Of a stretch of DNA of 64,000 bases, positions 8,462 to 16,625 are shown piece after piece. The notes under the pieces are model-generated. The model worked only from the letters and a program-made list of their open reading frames with translations, ran no database searches and was not told the origin of the DNA. Source of the stretch: an uncultured Paraprevotella sp. (lineage in GTDB: Bacteria; Bacteroidota; Bacteroidia; Bacteroidales; Bacteroidaceae); contig URDY01000002.1 in the NCBI GenBank assembly GCA_900546665.1, positions 1-64,000 on the forward strand, read 5' to 3'. Made by a program: the position numbers and the translations under genes. How positions within the stretch are numbered: the stretch's first letter is position 1; the number at the start of each line of letters is the position of its first letter.

Positions 8462-8989
8462 ATGAAAAGAGTACGTTGTCCCAAATGTGATAATTATATT
8501 ACATTTGACGAAACTAAATATAAAGAAGGCCAATCATTGGTCTTTGAGTGTGAAGTTTGCAAAAAGCAGTTCGGCATACGCATCGGCCAATCAAAATTAA
8601 GAGCAACTCAAAAAGAAGAAGTTCTTGACGAAAACGAAAATGCAGAAGCATACGGTAGTATAGTCGTAGTAGAAAACGTATTTCATTACAAACAAATTTT
8701 ACCATTAAAGCCTGGTGATAACGTCATAGGACGCTATGTAAAAGGCACCAGCATTTCTACTCCAATAGAAACCAATGATCCTAGTGTAGATACCAAACAT
8801 TGTATTATTAATGTCAAAAAAGACAAGAAAGGAAAACTTGTCTATACATTAAGAGATGCTCCCAGTAATACCGGTACGTTTTATATGAACGACATTCTTA
8901 CCGACTACGACCGTGTACGTCTGGAAGACGGTGCTATTATTACCATTGGAGCCACCACACTAATATTGCGTGCAGCCAATTCAGATTAA
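8462..8989 (+). CDS. Zinc-ribbon and FHA domain protein
   Basis: 175-residue cytoplasmic protein. The N-terminus has a zinc ribbon with CPKC (Cys6, Cys9) and CEVC (Cys30, Cys33), similar to the ribbons placed before signalling domains. Residues about 75-172 form a forkhead-associated domain, which binds phosphothreonine peptides; it contains the GRY near the start and the ...TKHCIINV and NTGTFYMND motifs. It probably acts as a reader of Ser/Thr phosphorylation or as a scaffold. It lies 10 bases after the HU/SPOR gene and 7 bases before tex, so these three are almost certainly one transcript. No kinase or phosphatase gene is in the window, so its partner is unknown. Confidence 0.85.
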   Translation: MKRVRCPKCDNYITFDETKYKEGQSLVFECEVCKKQFGIRIGQSKLRATQKEEVLDENENAEAYGSIVVVENVFHYKQILPLKPGDNVIGRYVKGTSISTPIETNDPSVDTKHCIINVKKDKKGKLVYTLRDAPSNTGTFYMNDILTDYDRVRLEDGAIITIGATTLILRAANSD

Positions 8990-8996
8990 CCGACAC

Positions 8997-11120
8997 ATGC
9001 AAAAAGCCATCATTCAATTAATTGCCAACTCTTTATCCATACCAGTAAAACAAGTTGAGTCAACCCTTACCCTTTTAGAGGAAGGAGCAACTGTTCCTTT
9101 TATTAGCAGATATCGTAAAGAAGCAACTGGAAATCTGGATGAAGTACAAATCGGCGACATCAAACGCCTTTCTGAAAAATATAATGAAATTCAGAAACGA
9201 AAAGACACTATTTTGTCTGCAATAAGCAGTCAGGGCAAATTAACCGATGAACTTCAAAAGAGAATTATCGATTGTTGGGATGCCAACGAGCTGGAAGATA
9301 TATACTTGCCATATAAGCCCAAAAGACGAACCAAAGCAGAAATAGCAAGAGAAAAAGGGCTCGAACCATTGGCTATCCTGATCATGCAGCAAAAAGAAAC
9401 TGATCCAGAAAAAAAGGCCAAGTCCTTTATCAATGAGAAAGTACAAACTGAACAGGATGCTTTAAATGGTGCAAAAGATATTATTGCGGAGTTTCTGAAT
9501 GAAAACGAAAGAAGTCGCAATGCAATCAGACAACAATTCAGACGGACAGCTGTTATCACATCAAGAATCGTTAAGGGTAAAGAAGAAGAAGGAGTCAAAT
9601 ACAGAGATTACTTTGACTTCAATGAACCTTTAAAACACTGTAGTTCGCATCGCATGCTAGCTATGCGGAGAGGAGAATCTGAAGGCATTCTGAGAATAGA
9701 CATATCGCCAGATGAAGAATCAAGCCTGAATCTGCTTCGGAAGATATTTATTAAAGGAAACAATGCTTGTAGTCAGTTAGTTAACGAAGCTATATCAGAT
9801 TGTTACAAGAGATTGTTAAAACCGTCTATTGAAACAGAGTTTGCATCTCTATCCAAACAAAAAGCAGACGATGAAGCTATAAAGGTTTTTGCACAAAACC
9901 TGCATCAACTACTTTTAGCTCCCCCTCTTGGTCCTAAACGAGTATTAGGTATTGACCCCGGTTTCCGGACAGGTTGCAAAATAGTTTGCCTGGATGCACA
10001 AGGTAATTTACTTCACAACGAAGCCATATACCCGCATCCACCTAAAAACGAATACCAAACCGCCCAGCGTAAAATACAAAAGCTGGTAGAACAATATCGG
10101 ATTGAAGCTATCGCCATCGGAAATGGAACTGCCAGTCGCGAAACAGAAGACTTTATACAGAGTATACGATTTGACCGTGAAGTTCATGCCTTTGTGGTCA
10201 GTGAAGATGGGGCATCTGTTTATTCTGCATCAGCCGTAGCAAGAGAGGAATTCCCTGACTATGATGTTACAGTCCGTGGTGCCGTTTCTATTGGACGCAG
10301 ACTGATGGACCCCTTGGCTGAATTAGTTAAAATAGATCCTAAATCCATTGGAGTTGGACAATACCAACATGATGTTGATCAGTCACGTCTTAAAAAACAA
10401 TTGAATGAAACAGTCGAATTATGCGTTAATTCAGTAGGAATCAACTTGAACACTGCCAGTTGTCAATTATTGACTTATGTATCCGGATTAGGTCCGCAAT
10501 TAGCTAAAAACATTGTTGACTATCGTAAGGAAAACGGTCCTTTCTCATCAAGAAAGGAATTGATGAAAGTTCACCGCATGGGAAGTAAAGCTTTCGAACA
10601 ATGTGCCGGTTTCTTACGTATACCCAATGGGCAAAACCCATTAGATAATACCGCCGTACATCCGGAAAGATACACTTTAGTAGGAAAGATGGCTAAAGAT
10701 CTCCATACGACCATAGAGAATCTTATACAAGACAAAGCCTTACGTCAACAAATCCATCTGGAAGACTACATCACAGACGAATGCGGGCTCCCGACCCTGC
10801 ATGATATCATGAAGGAGCTTGACAAGCCAGGCCGAGACCCACGCAGTCAAATCAAAGCATTCTCTTTTGATCCGAATGTGCGCTCCATCGACGACCTGCG
10901 CGAAGGCATGATCCTTCCGGGCATCATTTCCAATATCACCAATTTCGGCTGTTTTGTTGATATAGGAGTCCATGAAAAAGGTCTTGTCCATATCTCACAA
11001 ATGGCTGACCGGTTCATCAAAGATCCCAACGAAGTAGTATCACTTCACCAACAGGTTATGGTTAAAGTCATCCAAATAGACAAATCACGACAAAGAATAG
11101 GACTATCATTAAAATTATAA
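8997..11120 (+). CDS. tex: Tex-type RNA-binding transcription accessory protein
   Basis: 707-residue protein with the full Tex architecture. It has an N-terminal helical part, a YqgF/RuvC-like core beginning around GIDPGFRTG (318-326), helix-hairpin-helix segments (about 475-560, including NTASCQLL and GPFSSRKELMK) and a C-terminal S1 RNA-binding domain (about 634-705, PGIISNITNFGCFVDIG). Tex proteins bind nucleic acid and influence transcription in many bacteria; their exact function is still not settled. The ATG at 8997 is chosen because it starts just after the upstream stop, whereas the open frame from 8970 overlaps the FHA gene. The HAD gene follows 15 bases later. Confidence 0.95.
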   Translation: MQKAIIQLIANSLSIPVKQVESTLTLLEEGATVPFISRYRKEATGNLDEVQIGDIKRLSEKYNEIQKRKDTILSAISSQGKLTDELQKRIIDCWDANELEDIYLPYKPKRRTKAEIAREKGLEPLAILIMQQKETDPEKKAKSFINEKVQTEQDALNGAKDIIAEFLNENERSRNAIRQQFRRTAVITSRIVKGKEEEGVKYRDYFDFNEPLKHCSSHRMLAMRRGESEGILRIDISPDEESSLNLLRKIFIKGNNACSQLVNEAISDCYKRLLKPSIETEFASLSKQKADDEAIKVFAQNLHQLLLAPPLGPKRVLGIDPGFRTGCKIVCLDAQGNLLHNEAIYPHPPKNEYQTAQRKIQKLVEQYRIEAIAIGNGTASRETEDFIQSIRFDREVHAFVVSEDGASVYSASAVAREEFPDYDVTVRGAVSIGRRLMDPLAELVKIDPKSIGVGQYQHDVDQSRLKKQLNETVELCVNSVGINLNTASCQLLTYVSGLGPQLAKNIVDYRKENGPFSSRKELMKVHRMGSKAFEQCAGFLRIPNGQNPLDNTAVHPERYTLVGKMAKDLHTTIENLIQDKALRQQIHLEDYITDECGLPTLHDIMKELDKPGRDPRSQIKAFSFDPNVRSIDDLREGMILPGIISNITNFGCFVDIGVHEKGLVHISQMADRFIKDPNEVVSLHQQVMVKVIQIDKSRQRIGLSLKL

Positions 11121-11135
11121 CAGATTTAAAATCGC

Positions 11136-11954
11136 ATGAAATATAAAATTCTGGTACTCGACCTTGATGGTACGCTAACCAACAACAAGAAAGAAATTAC
11201 TCCTCATACTCTCCACACTCTTTTACAGGCACAGGAACAAGGTATTAAGATTGTACTTGCATCCGGACGGCCTACTTATGGCATTGCCCCATTGGCAGAC
11301 GCTTTAAAGTTAGATCAGTATGAAGGATACGTTCTTGCATATAACGGCGGACAGATAATCGACTGGAAAAACAAGAAATGCATGTATGAAAATGTACTCG
11401 ACCCTGAAGTCTATCCGTACCTTTACGAATGTGCACGAAAAAACGGTTTTACAATCCTTAGCTATAAGGACGAATACATTGTATCTGAAAATGCTGAGGA
11501 TCAATATGTACGACACGAAGCTTTTCTTAATAAAATGAAGAGCATCACTGTACCTAGCTTTTTGGATGTTATCAATTTTCCAGTTGCCAAATGTCTGATT
11601 GTAGGAGATCCGGAACCCCTTTCAGCCTTGGAGCAGGAAATGAAAACAGAGCTATCCGGACGTATGAATGTATTCCGTTCCGAGCCCTTCTTCTTGGAAC
11701 TTGTACCAAATGGAATCGACAAAGCAAAAAGCTTAGCTGTTTTACTCGATGAAATAGGCATGAAAAAAGAAGAAATGATCGCTTGTGGAGATGGATTCAA
11801 CGACTTGTCCATGATCAGATTTGCAGGTTTAGGCGTAGCTATGGACAATGCCCAGAATATAACCAAAGATGAAGCTGATTATATTACCTTATCCAATGAA
11901 GAAGACGGTGTCGCCGCTGTAGTAGAGAAATTCATTTTTCAGGCAGAAAACTGA
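11136..11954 (+). CDS. Cof-type HAD-IIB sugar-phosphate/flavin phosphatase
   Basis: 272-residue cytoplasmic HAD hydrolase. Motif I is DLDGTL (Asp9 nucleophile, Asp11 acid/base), motif II falls in LASGRP, the motif III lysine lies near GIDKAKSL, and motif IV is GDGFNDLSM. A C2B cap between motifs II and III places it in the Cof/YidA group, which act on a range of sugar phosphates and related metabolites. The specific substrate cannot be told from sequence. It is the last gene of the HU/SPOR-FHA-tex run and is followed by a strong hairpin. Confidence 0.9.
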   Translation: MKYKILVLDLDGTLTNNKKEITPHTLHTLLQAQEQGIKIVLASGRPTYGIAPLADALKLDQYEGYVLAYNGGQIIDWKNKKCMYENVLDPEVYPYLYECARKNGFTILSYKDEYIVSENAEDQYVRHEAFLNKMKSITVPSFLDVINFPVAKCLIVGDPEPLSALEQEMKTELSGRMNVFRSEPFFLELVPNGIDKAKSLAVLLDEIGMKKEEMIACGDGFNDLSMIRFAGLGVAMDNAQNITKDEADYITLSNEEDGVAAVVEKFIFQAEN

Positions 11955-12054
11955 TTCTAGATTTCAAGCCACAACATCCATATCATTATTTCCTGCAACG
12001 AAACAATGTCCGTACTTGACATTCATACTTGCAAATAACAATAACAGAAAAGAA

Positions 12055-12118
12055 AATAATAAGCATGGACTCTTCATTCAGCGTTTTCACGCCTCTTGAA
12101 GAGTCCATGCTTATTATT
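12055..12118. terminator. Bidirectional terminator between the HAD phosphatase gene and rlmD
   Basis: Perfect 22-bp inverted repeat (12055-12076 and 12097-12118) with A/T-rich outer ends. A second short stem GCGT/ACGC (12081-12084, 12089-12092) sits inside the loop. It works on paper in both directions for the two converging genes. The stop codon of rlmD (12117-12119) overlaps the outer end of the right arm. Confidence 0.85.
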
Positions 12119-13535
12119 AGCGTTTTTCCAATAAAACAACATTTTCTACATGTTGTGTATGTGGGAACATATCGACAGGACGTACAGCAGCTACCTTATA
12201 TTTTACATCCAATAAATTCAGGTCACGTGCCTGAGTTGCCGGATTACAACTTACATACACAATCTTTTGGGGTTCTGCCATCAGAATCGTATTAACTACA
12301 TCCTTATGCATACCAGCTCTAGGAGGATCTGTAATAATGACATCCGGACGGCCATAACGTCCGATAAAATCATCGGTTAGAATATCTTTCATATCACCTG
12401 CAAGAAACAAGGTATTATGAATGCCATTGATCTCAGAATTAATACGCGCGTCCTCTATCGCTTCTGGAACATATTCTATACCTATAACCTGTTTTGCCTG
12501 ACTTGCTACAAAATTAGCTATTGTACCGGTTCCTGTATAAAGATCATATACCAGCTCCTGACCAGTCAGTCCTGCAAAACCACGGGCCACACGATACAAC
12601 TCCACAGCCTGATCGGTATTGGTTTGATAGAAGCTTTTAGGACCTACCTTAAATTTCAGATGCTCCATCTGAAGATAGATATGATCATTTCCACGGTAAG
12701 TAACTACCTCCAAGTCACCGAAAGTATCGTTAAATTTCAGATTATTCACATATAAAAGAGATGTAATTTCAGGAAATGACTCGCTGATATATTCCATCAG
12801 ATCCATTGCCTGCTGATGTTCATTCTCATTTTGTATGCAGAACTGCATCAATAACATAAGTTCACCCGTATTAGAGTTTCTTATCATCATATTACGGAGC
12901 AAACCGCGATGTTCACGTTGATCATGGAACTCCAGTTGATGAGCATAAGCATAGTCTCTGATTCCATTTCGGATTCTATTGTTTACATCATCCATCAACT
13001 TACAGGTCTCTATGGGCAATATCTTATCAAAAGAACCTGTAATATGGAATCCCACAGCATTATTCTGAGTATACTCATCTCCTGAAGCAATCTCATCCGC
13101 TGTCAGCCAACGCTTGTTGGAAAAACCAAATTCAAGTTTATTACGGTATTCCTCTGTCTTTGCAGATCCCAAAATAGGTAAGACCTGATTCAACTCCACC
13201 TTACCAATGCGCTGCAAATTGTCCAATACTTGCTTTTGCTTATATTCCAATTGTTTCTCATATGGCAGACATTGCCATTTGCAACCGCCACAAACACCGA
13301 AATGAGGGCAAAACGGCTTTACGCGCAATGGAGAGTAAGAATGAAATTTCACAGCTATAGCCTCACAGTAATGATGCTTTTTCTTCACGACTTGCAAATC
13401 GACCACATCACCGGGAATCACATAAGGCACAAAGATGACAAGCTCATCCACCTTAGCCAAGGCTTTTCCTTCAGCTGCCACATCCGTAATAGTAACCTGC
13501 TCCAATATAGGTAAACTTTTCTTTTTCCGAGACAT
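12117..13535 (-). CDS. rlmD: 23S rRNA (uracil-5-)-methyltransferase RlmD/RumA type
   Basis: 472-residue cytoplasmic enzyme that transfers a methyl group from S-adenosylmethionine to C5 of a uracil in RNA. It has an N-terminal TRAM domain (about 1-65). Four cysteines for a 4Fe-4S cluster start at Cys76, Cys82 and Cys85 (CPHFGVCGGC), with Cys89 also close; family members use a fourth in this area or later. A Rossmann methyltransferase domain follows, with DPPRAGMH. The catalytic nucleophile is Cys430 in SCNPATQ. Bacteroidetes often carry paralogues, so RlmD versus RlmC-like site specificity (U1939, U747 or tRNA) is not certain. It has its own promoter, divergent from ppdK. Confidence 0.9.
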   Translation of the reverse strand: MSRKKKSLPILEQVTITDVAAEGKALAKVDELVIFVPYVIPGDVVDLQVVKKKHHYCEAIAVKFHSYSPLRVKPFCPHFGVCGGCKWQCLPYEKQLEYKQKQVLDNLQRIGKVELNQVLPILGSAKTEEYRNKLEFGFSNKRWLTADEIASGDEYTQNNAVGFHITGSFDKILPIETCKLMDDVNNRIRNGIRDYAYAHQLEFHDQREHRGLLRNMMIRNSNTGELMLLMQFCIQNENEHQQAMDLMEYISESFPEITSLLYVNNLKFNDTFGDLEVVTYRGNDHIYLQMEHLKFKVGPKSFYQTNTDQAVELYRVARGFAGLTGQELVYDLYTGTGTIANFVASQAKQVIGIEYVPEAIEDARINSEINGIHNTLFLAGDMKDILTDDFIGRYGRPDVIITDPPRAGMHKDVVNTILMAEPQKIVYVSCNPATQARDLNLLDVKYKVAAVRPVDMFPHTQHVENVVLLEKR

Positions 13536-13575
13536 ATGTATTTTTTCCGTTTATAAGTGTAATATTGTACCGTTA

Positions 13576-13609
13576 CAAAAGTAACATTTTTTTTTCATTT
13601 TTTCCCAAA
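13576..13609 (-). promoter_or_regulatory. Promoter for rlmD
   Basis: Reverse-strand -7 TACTTTTG (13576-13583) with TTTG at 13606-13609 (22-base spacer). The -7 lies inside a short palindrome GTTAC-AAAA-GTAAC (13573-13586), a possible operator. Confidence 0.45.
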
Positions 13610-13614
13610 ATCCT

Positions 13615-13644
13615 TTTGTAATCTATATTTTTTGACTAAGTTTG
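13615..13644 (+). promoter_or_regulatory. Promoter for ppdK
   Basis: TTTG at 13615-13618, an 18-base spacer and TAAGTTTG at 13637-13644, 41 bases before the ATG. It is placed back to back with the rlmD promoter. Confidence 0.55.
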
Positions 13645-13684
13645 CAGCAACAGATTTTGTTAACTTAAAAAACAACTTTGAAAA

Positions 13685-16408
13685 ATGAGTGTAAAAAGAG
13701 TTTATACCTTTGGTAACGGTAAAGCCGAAGGTAAAGCAGACATGAGAAATCTTTTAGGTGGTAAAGGCGCAAACCTTGCAGAAATGAACCTTATTGGTGT
13801 TCCCGTACCTCCAGGCTTTACAATCACTACTGACGTATGTAACGAATATTATGCTATCGGCAAAGAAAAAGTTGTCGCATTGCTCAAGGAAGAAGTAGAG
13901 GCTTCTGTAAAACACATCGAAAACCTGATGGGAAGCAAATTCGGCGATGTGGAAAATCCTTTGCTCGTTTCTGTCCGTTCTGGTGCAAGAGCATCTATGC
14001 CGGGTATGATGGATACCATTCTTAACCTTGGTTTGAATGACGAAGTCGTAGAAGGCTTGGCACGTAAGACAGGTAATCCTAAATTTGCATACGACTCATA
14101 CCGCCGTTTCGTACAAATGTATGGTGACGTGGTTCTCGGTATGAAACCTGTCAATAAAGACGATATCGATCCGTTCGAAGCCATTATCGAAAAAGTTAAA
14201 TCACAGCGCGGCATTGTTCTCGACAAGGATCTCTGTGTAGATGAACTCAAGCAGCTGGTTAAACTGTTTAAAGAAGGCATTAAGGCACAAACAGGTATTG
14301 ATTTCCCGACAGACCCGATGGAACAGCTTTGGGGAGCAATCTGTGCCGTATTCGATTCTTGGATGAACGAACGTGCAATCCTCTATCGTAAGATGGAAGG
14401 TATACCAGCAGAATGGGGTACTGCAGTCAGCGTCATGGCCATGGTATTTGGTAATATGGGCGAAACTTCTGCTACCGGTGTTTGTTTCAGCCGCGATGCT
14501 GCAACAGGCGAAAACCTCTTCAACGGTGAGTGGTTGGTAAATGCACAAGGTGAAGACGTGGTAGCAGGTATCCGCACTCCTCAGCAAATTACCAAGATCG
14601 GTTCACAGCGTTGGGCTAAATTACAGGGTATCTCAGAAGAAGAGCGTGCTTCAAAATATCCTTCTATGGAGGAAGCCATGCCGGAAATCTATAACCAGCT
14701 CAATGAACTGCAGGACAAGCTGGAACACCATTATCGCGACATGCAGGATATGGAATTTACAGTTCAGGAAGGCAAACTGTGGTTCCTCCAGACCCGTAAC
14801 GGTAAACGTACAGGAACAGCGATGGTTAAAATTGCCATGGATCTTCTGCGCGAAGGCATGATCGACGAAAAGACTGCATTGGAGCGTTGCGAACCAAACA
14901 AATTGGACGAATTACTCCACCCGGTATTTGATAAAGAAGCCTTAAGCAAAGCAAAGGTACTTACTCGCGGTCTTCCGGCCTCTCCAGGTGCTGCAACAGG
15001 CCAAATCGTATTTTTTGCTGACGATGCTGCACAATGGCATGCTGACGGTCACAAGGTAATTATGGTTCGTATTGAAACATCACCTGAAGACCTGGCAGGT
15101 ATGACTGCAGCAGAAGGTATCTTGACTGCACGTGGCGGTATGACTTCTCATGCAGCTGTAGTAGCACGCGGAATGGGTAAATGCTGTGTATCTGGTGCAG
15201 GTGCCATCAATGTAGACTATAAAGCAAAAACTTTGGAAATCGAAGGTAAGGTATTCAAAGAAGGCGACTACATTTCCTTGAACGGTTCTACCGGTGAAGT
15301 TTATGATGGACAGGTTCCGACAAAAGCAGCTGAACTAAGCGGTGATTTCAAAGCACTTATGGATCTCTGCGACAAATATACCAAACTTGAAGTACGTACT
15401 AACGCAGATACTCCTCACGATGCTCAGATAGCACGCGCATTTGGTGCACGCGGTATTGGTTTGACCAGAACAGAACACATGTTCTTCGATGACAAGAAGA
15501 TCATTGCCATGCGTGAAATGATCCTGAGTGATACCGTAGAAGGTCGTGAAAAAGCATTATCCAAATTGTTACCATACCAAAAAGCTGACTTTAAGGGCAT
15601 TCTTGAAGCTATGGACGGTTATCCAGTCAACATTCGTCTGCTTGATCCTCCATTGCATGAATTCGTTCCACACGATCTGAAAGGTCAGGAAACAATGGCA
15701 GAAGAAATGGGTGTCAGCGTAGCCGAAATTCAGAAACGCGTAGAAAGCTTGTGTGAACACAATCCTATGCTAGGTCACCGCGGTTGCCGTTTGGGTATCA
15801 CATTCCCTGAAATCACAGCAATGCAGACCCGTGCTATCCTGACAGCAGCTTGTGAATTGAAGAAAGAAGGAAAGAATCCGATGCCAGAAATTATGGTACC
15901 ACTTATCGGTATTCTTTATGAATTCAAATCACAGAAGAAAGTTATCGAGGAGACTGCCAAGAAAGTATTTGCAGAAGAGGGAATAGAAGTTAAATTTGAA
16001 ATCGGTACTATGATTGAAGTACCTCGCGCAGCATTGACAGCAGACAAGATTGCTTCTGAAGCAGAATACTTCTCATTTGGAACCAACGATTTGACCCAGA
16101 TGACATTCGGCTATTCACGTGACGATATTGCCAGCTTCCTTCCGGTTTACCTTGAACAGAAGATCCTTAATGTAGATCCATTCCAGGTATTGGACGAAAA
16201 CGGTGTAGGACAACTTATCAAAATGGCTGTAGAAAAAGGTCGCGCTGTACGTCCGGGAATGCGTACCGGTATTTGCGGTGAGCACGGTGGTGAACCAAAC
16301 TCAGTCAAGTTCTGTCACAAAGTAGGTATGAATTACGCATCATGCTCTCCTTTCAGAGTGCCGATCGCACGTTTAGCGGCGGCGCAGGCTGCCGTAGAAG
16401 AGGCATAA
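13685..16408 (+). CDS. ppdK: Pyruvate, phosphate dikinase
   Basis: Interconverts pyruvate + ATP + phosphate and phosphoenolpyruvate + AMP + pyrophosphate. In Bacteroides it links PEP and pyruvate in glycolysis and gluconeogenesis. At 907 residues it is full length. The N-terminal ATP-grasp domain includes GGKGANLAEM. The central phosphohistidine domain has the swivelling His489 in GGMTSHAAVVARG. The C-terminal PEP-binding barrel has GTNDLTQM and ends with a typical GICGEHGG block. Codon usage looks biased toward highly expressed genes (regular, GC-richer third positions than its neighbours), as expected for central metabolism. It is transcribed alone from its own promoter and closed by a hairpin. 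Confidence 0.97.
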   Translation: MSVKRVYTFGNGKAEGKADMRNLLGGKGANLAEMNLIGVPVPPGFTITTDVCNEYYAIGKEKVVALLKEEVEASVKHIENLMGSKFGDVENPLLVSVRSGARASMPGMMDTILNLGLNDEVVEGLARKTGNPKFAYDSYRRFVQMYGDVVLGMKPVNKDDIDPFEAIIEKVKSQRGIVLDKDLCVDELKQLVKLFKEGIKAQTGIDFPTDPMEQLWGAICAVFDSWMNERAILYRKMEGIPAEWGTAVSVMAMVFGNMGETSATGVCFSRDAATGENLFNGEWLVNAQGEDVVAGIRTPQQITKIGSQRWAKLQGISEEERASKYPSMEEAMPEIYNQLNELQDKLEHHYRDMQDMEFTVQEGKLWFLQTRNGKRTGTAMVKIAMDLLREGMIDEKTALERCEPNKLDELLHPVFDKEALSKAKVLTRGLPASPGAATGQIVFFADDAAQWHADGHKVIMVRIETSPEDLAGMTAAEGILTARGGMTSHAAVVARGMGKCCVSGAGAINVDYKAKTLEIEGKVFKEGDYISLNGSTGEVYDGQVPTKAAELSGDFKALMDLCDKYTKLEVRTNADTPHDAQIARAFGARGIGLTRTEHMFFDDKKIIAMREMILSDTVEGREKALSKLLPYQKADFKGILEAMDGYPVNIRLLDPPLHEFVPHDLKGQETMAEEMGVSVAEIQKRVESLCEHNPMLGHRGCRLGITFPEITAMQTRAILTAACELKKEGKNPMPEIMVPLIGILYEFKSQKKVIEETAKKVFAEEGIEVKFEIGTMIEVPRAALTADKIASEAEYFSFGTNDLTQMTFGYSRDDIASFLPVYLEQKILNVDPFQVLDENGVGQLIKMAVEKGRAVRPGMRTGICGEHGGEPNSVKFCHKVGMNYASCSPFRVPIARLAAAQAAVEEA

Positions 16409-16434
16409 TCTGAGATAGAGACAATAAACAAATA

Positions 16435-16476
16435 AGGCTGTAATGTATTGTTAATCAATCATTACAGCCTATTTTA
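16435..16476 (+). terminator. Intrinsic terminator of ppdK
   Basis: AGGCTGTAATG (16435-16445) pairs perfectly with CATTACAGCCT (16460-16470), followed by ATTTTAT. Confidence 0.85.
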
Positions 16477-16548
16477 TATATAAGCATAGATGTTTTTCAG
16501 TTTAATTTTACAATTACATCATATCCCGTATATAGAACAGATCAAAAA

Positions 16549-16598
16549 CAAAAAGAGACTTGAATAAAGCATTCTAGACAATACAATTATTCAAGCCT
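16549..16598 (-). terminator. Intrinsic terminator of the M6-type protease gene
   Basis: On the reverse strand CTTGAATAA (16587-16595) pairs with TTATTCAAG (16559-16567), extended by a few more pairs and followed by CTCTTTTTG. It lies about 30 bases after the stop. Confidence 0.6.
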
Positions 16599-16625
16599 CC
16601 TTATCTGAAAGTAAACCTTTTAAGG

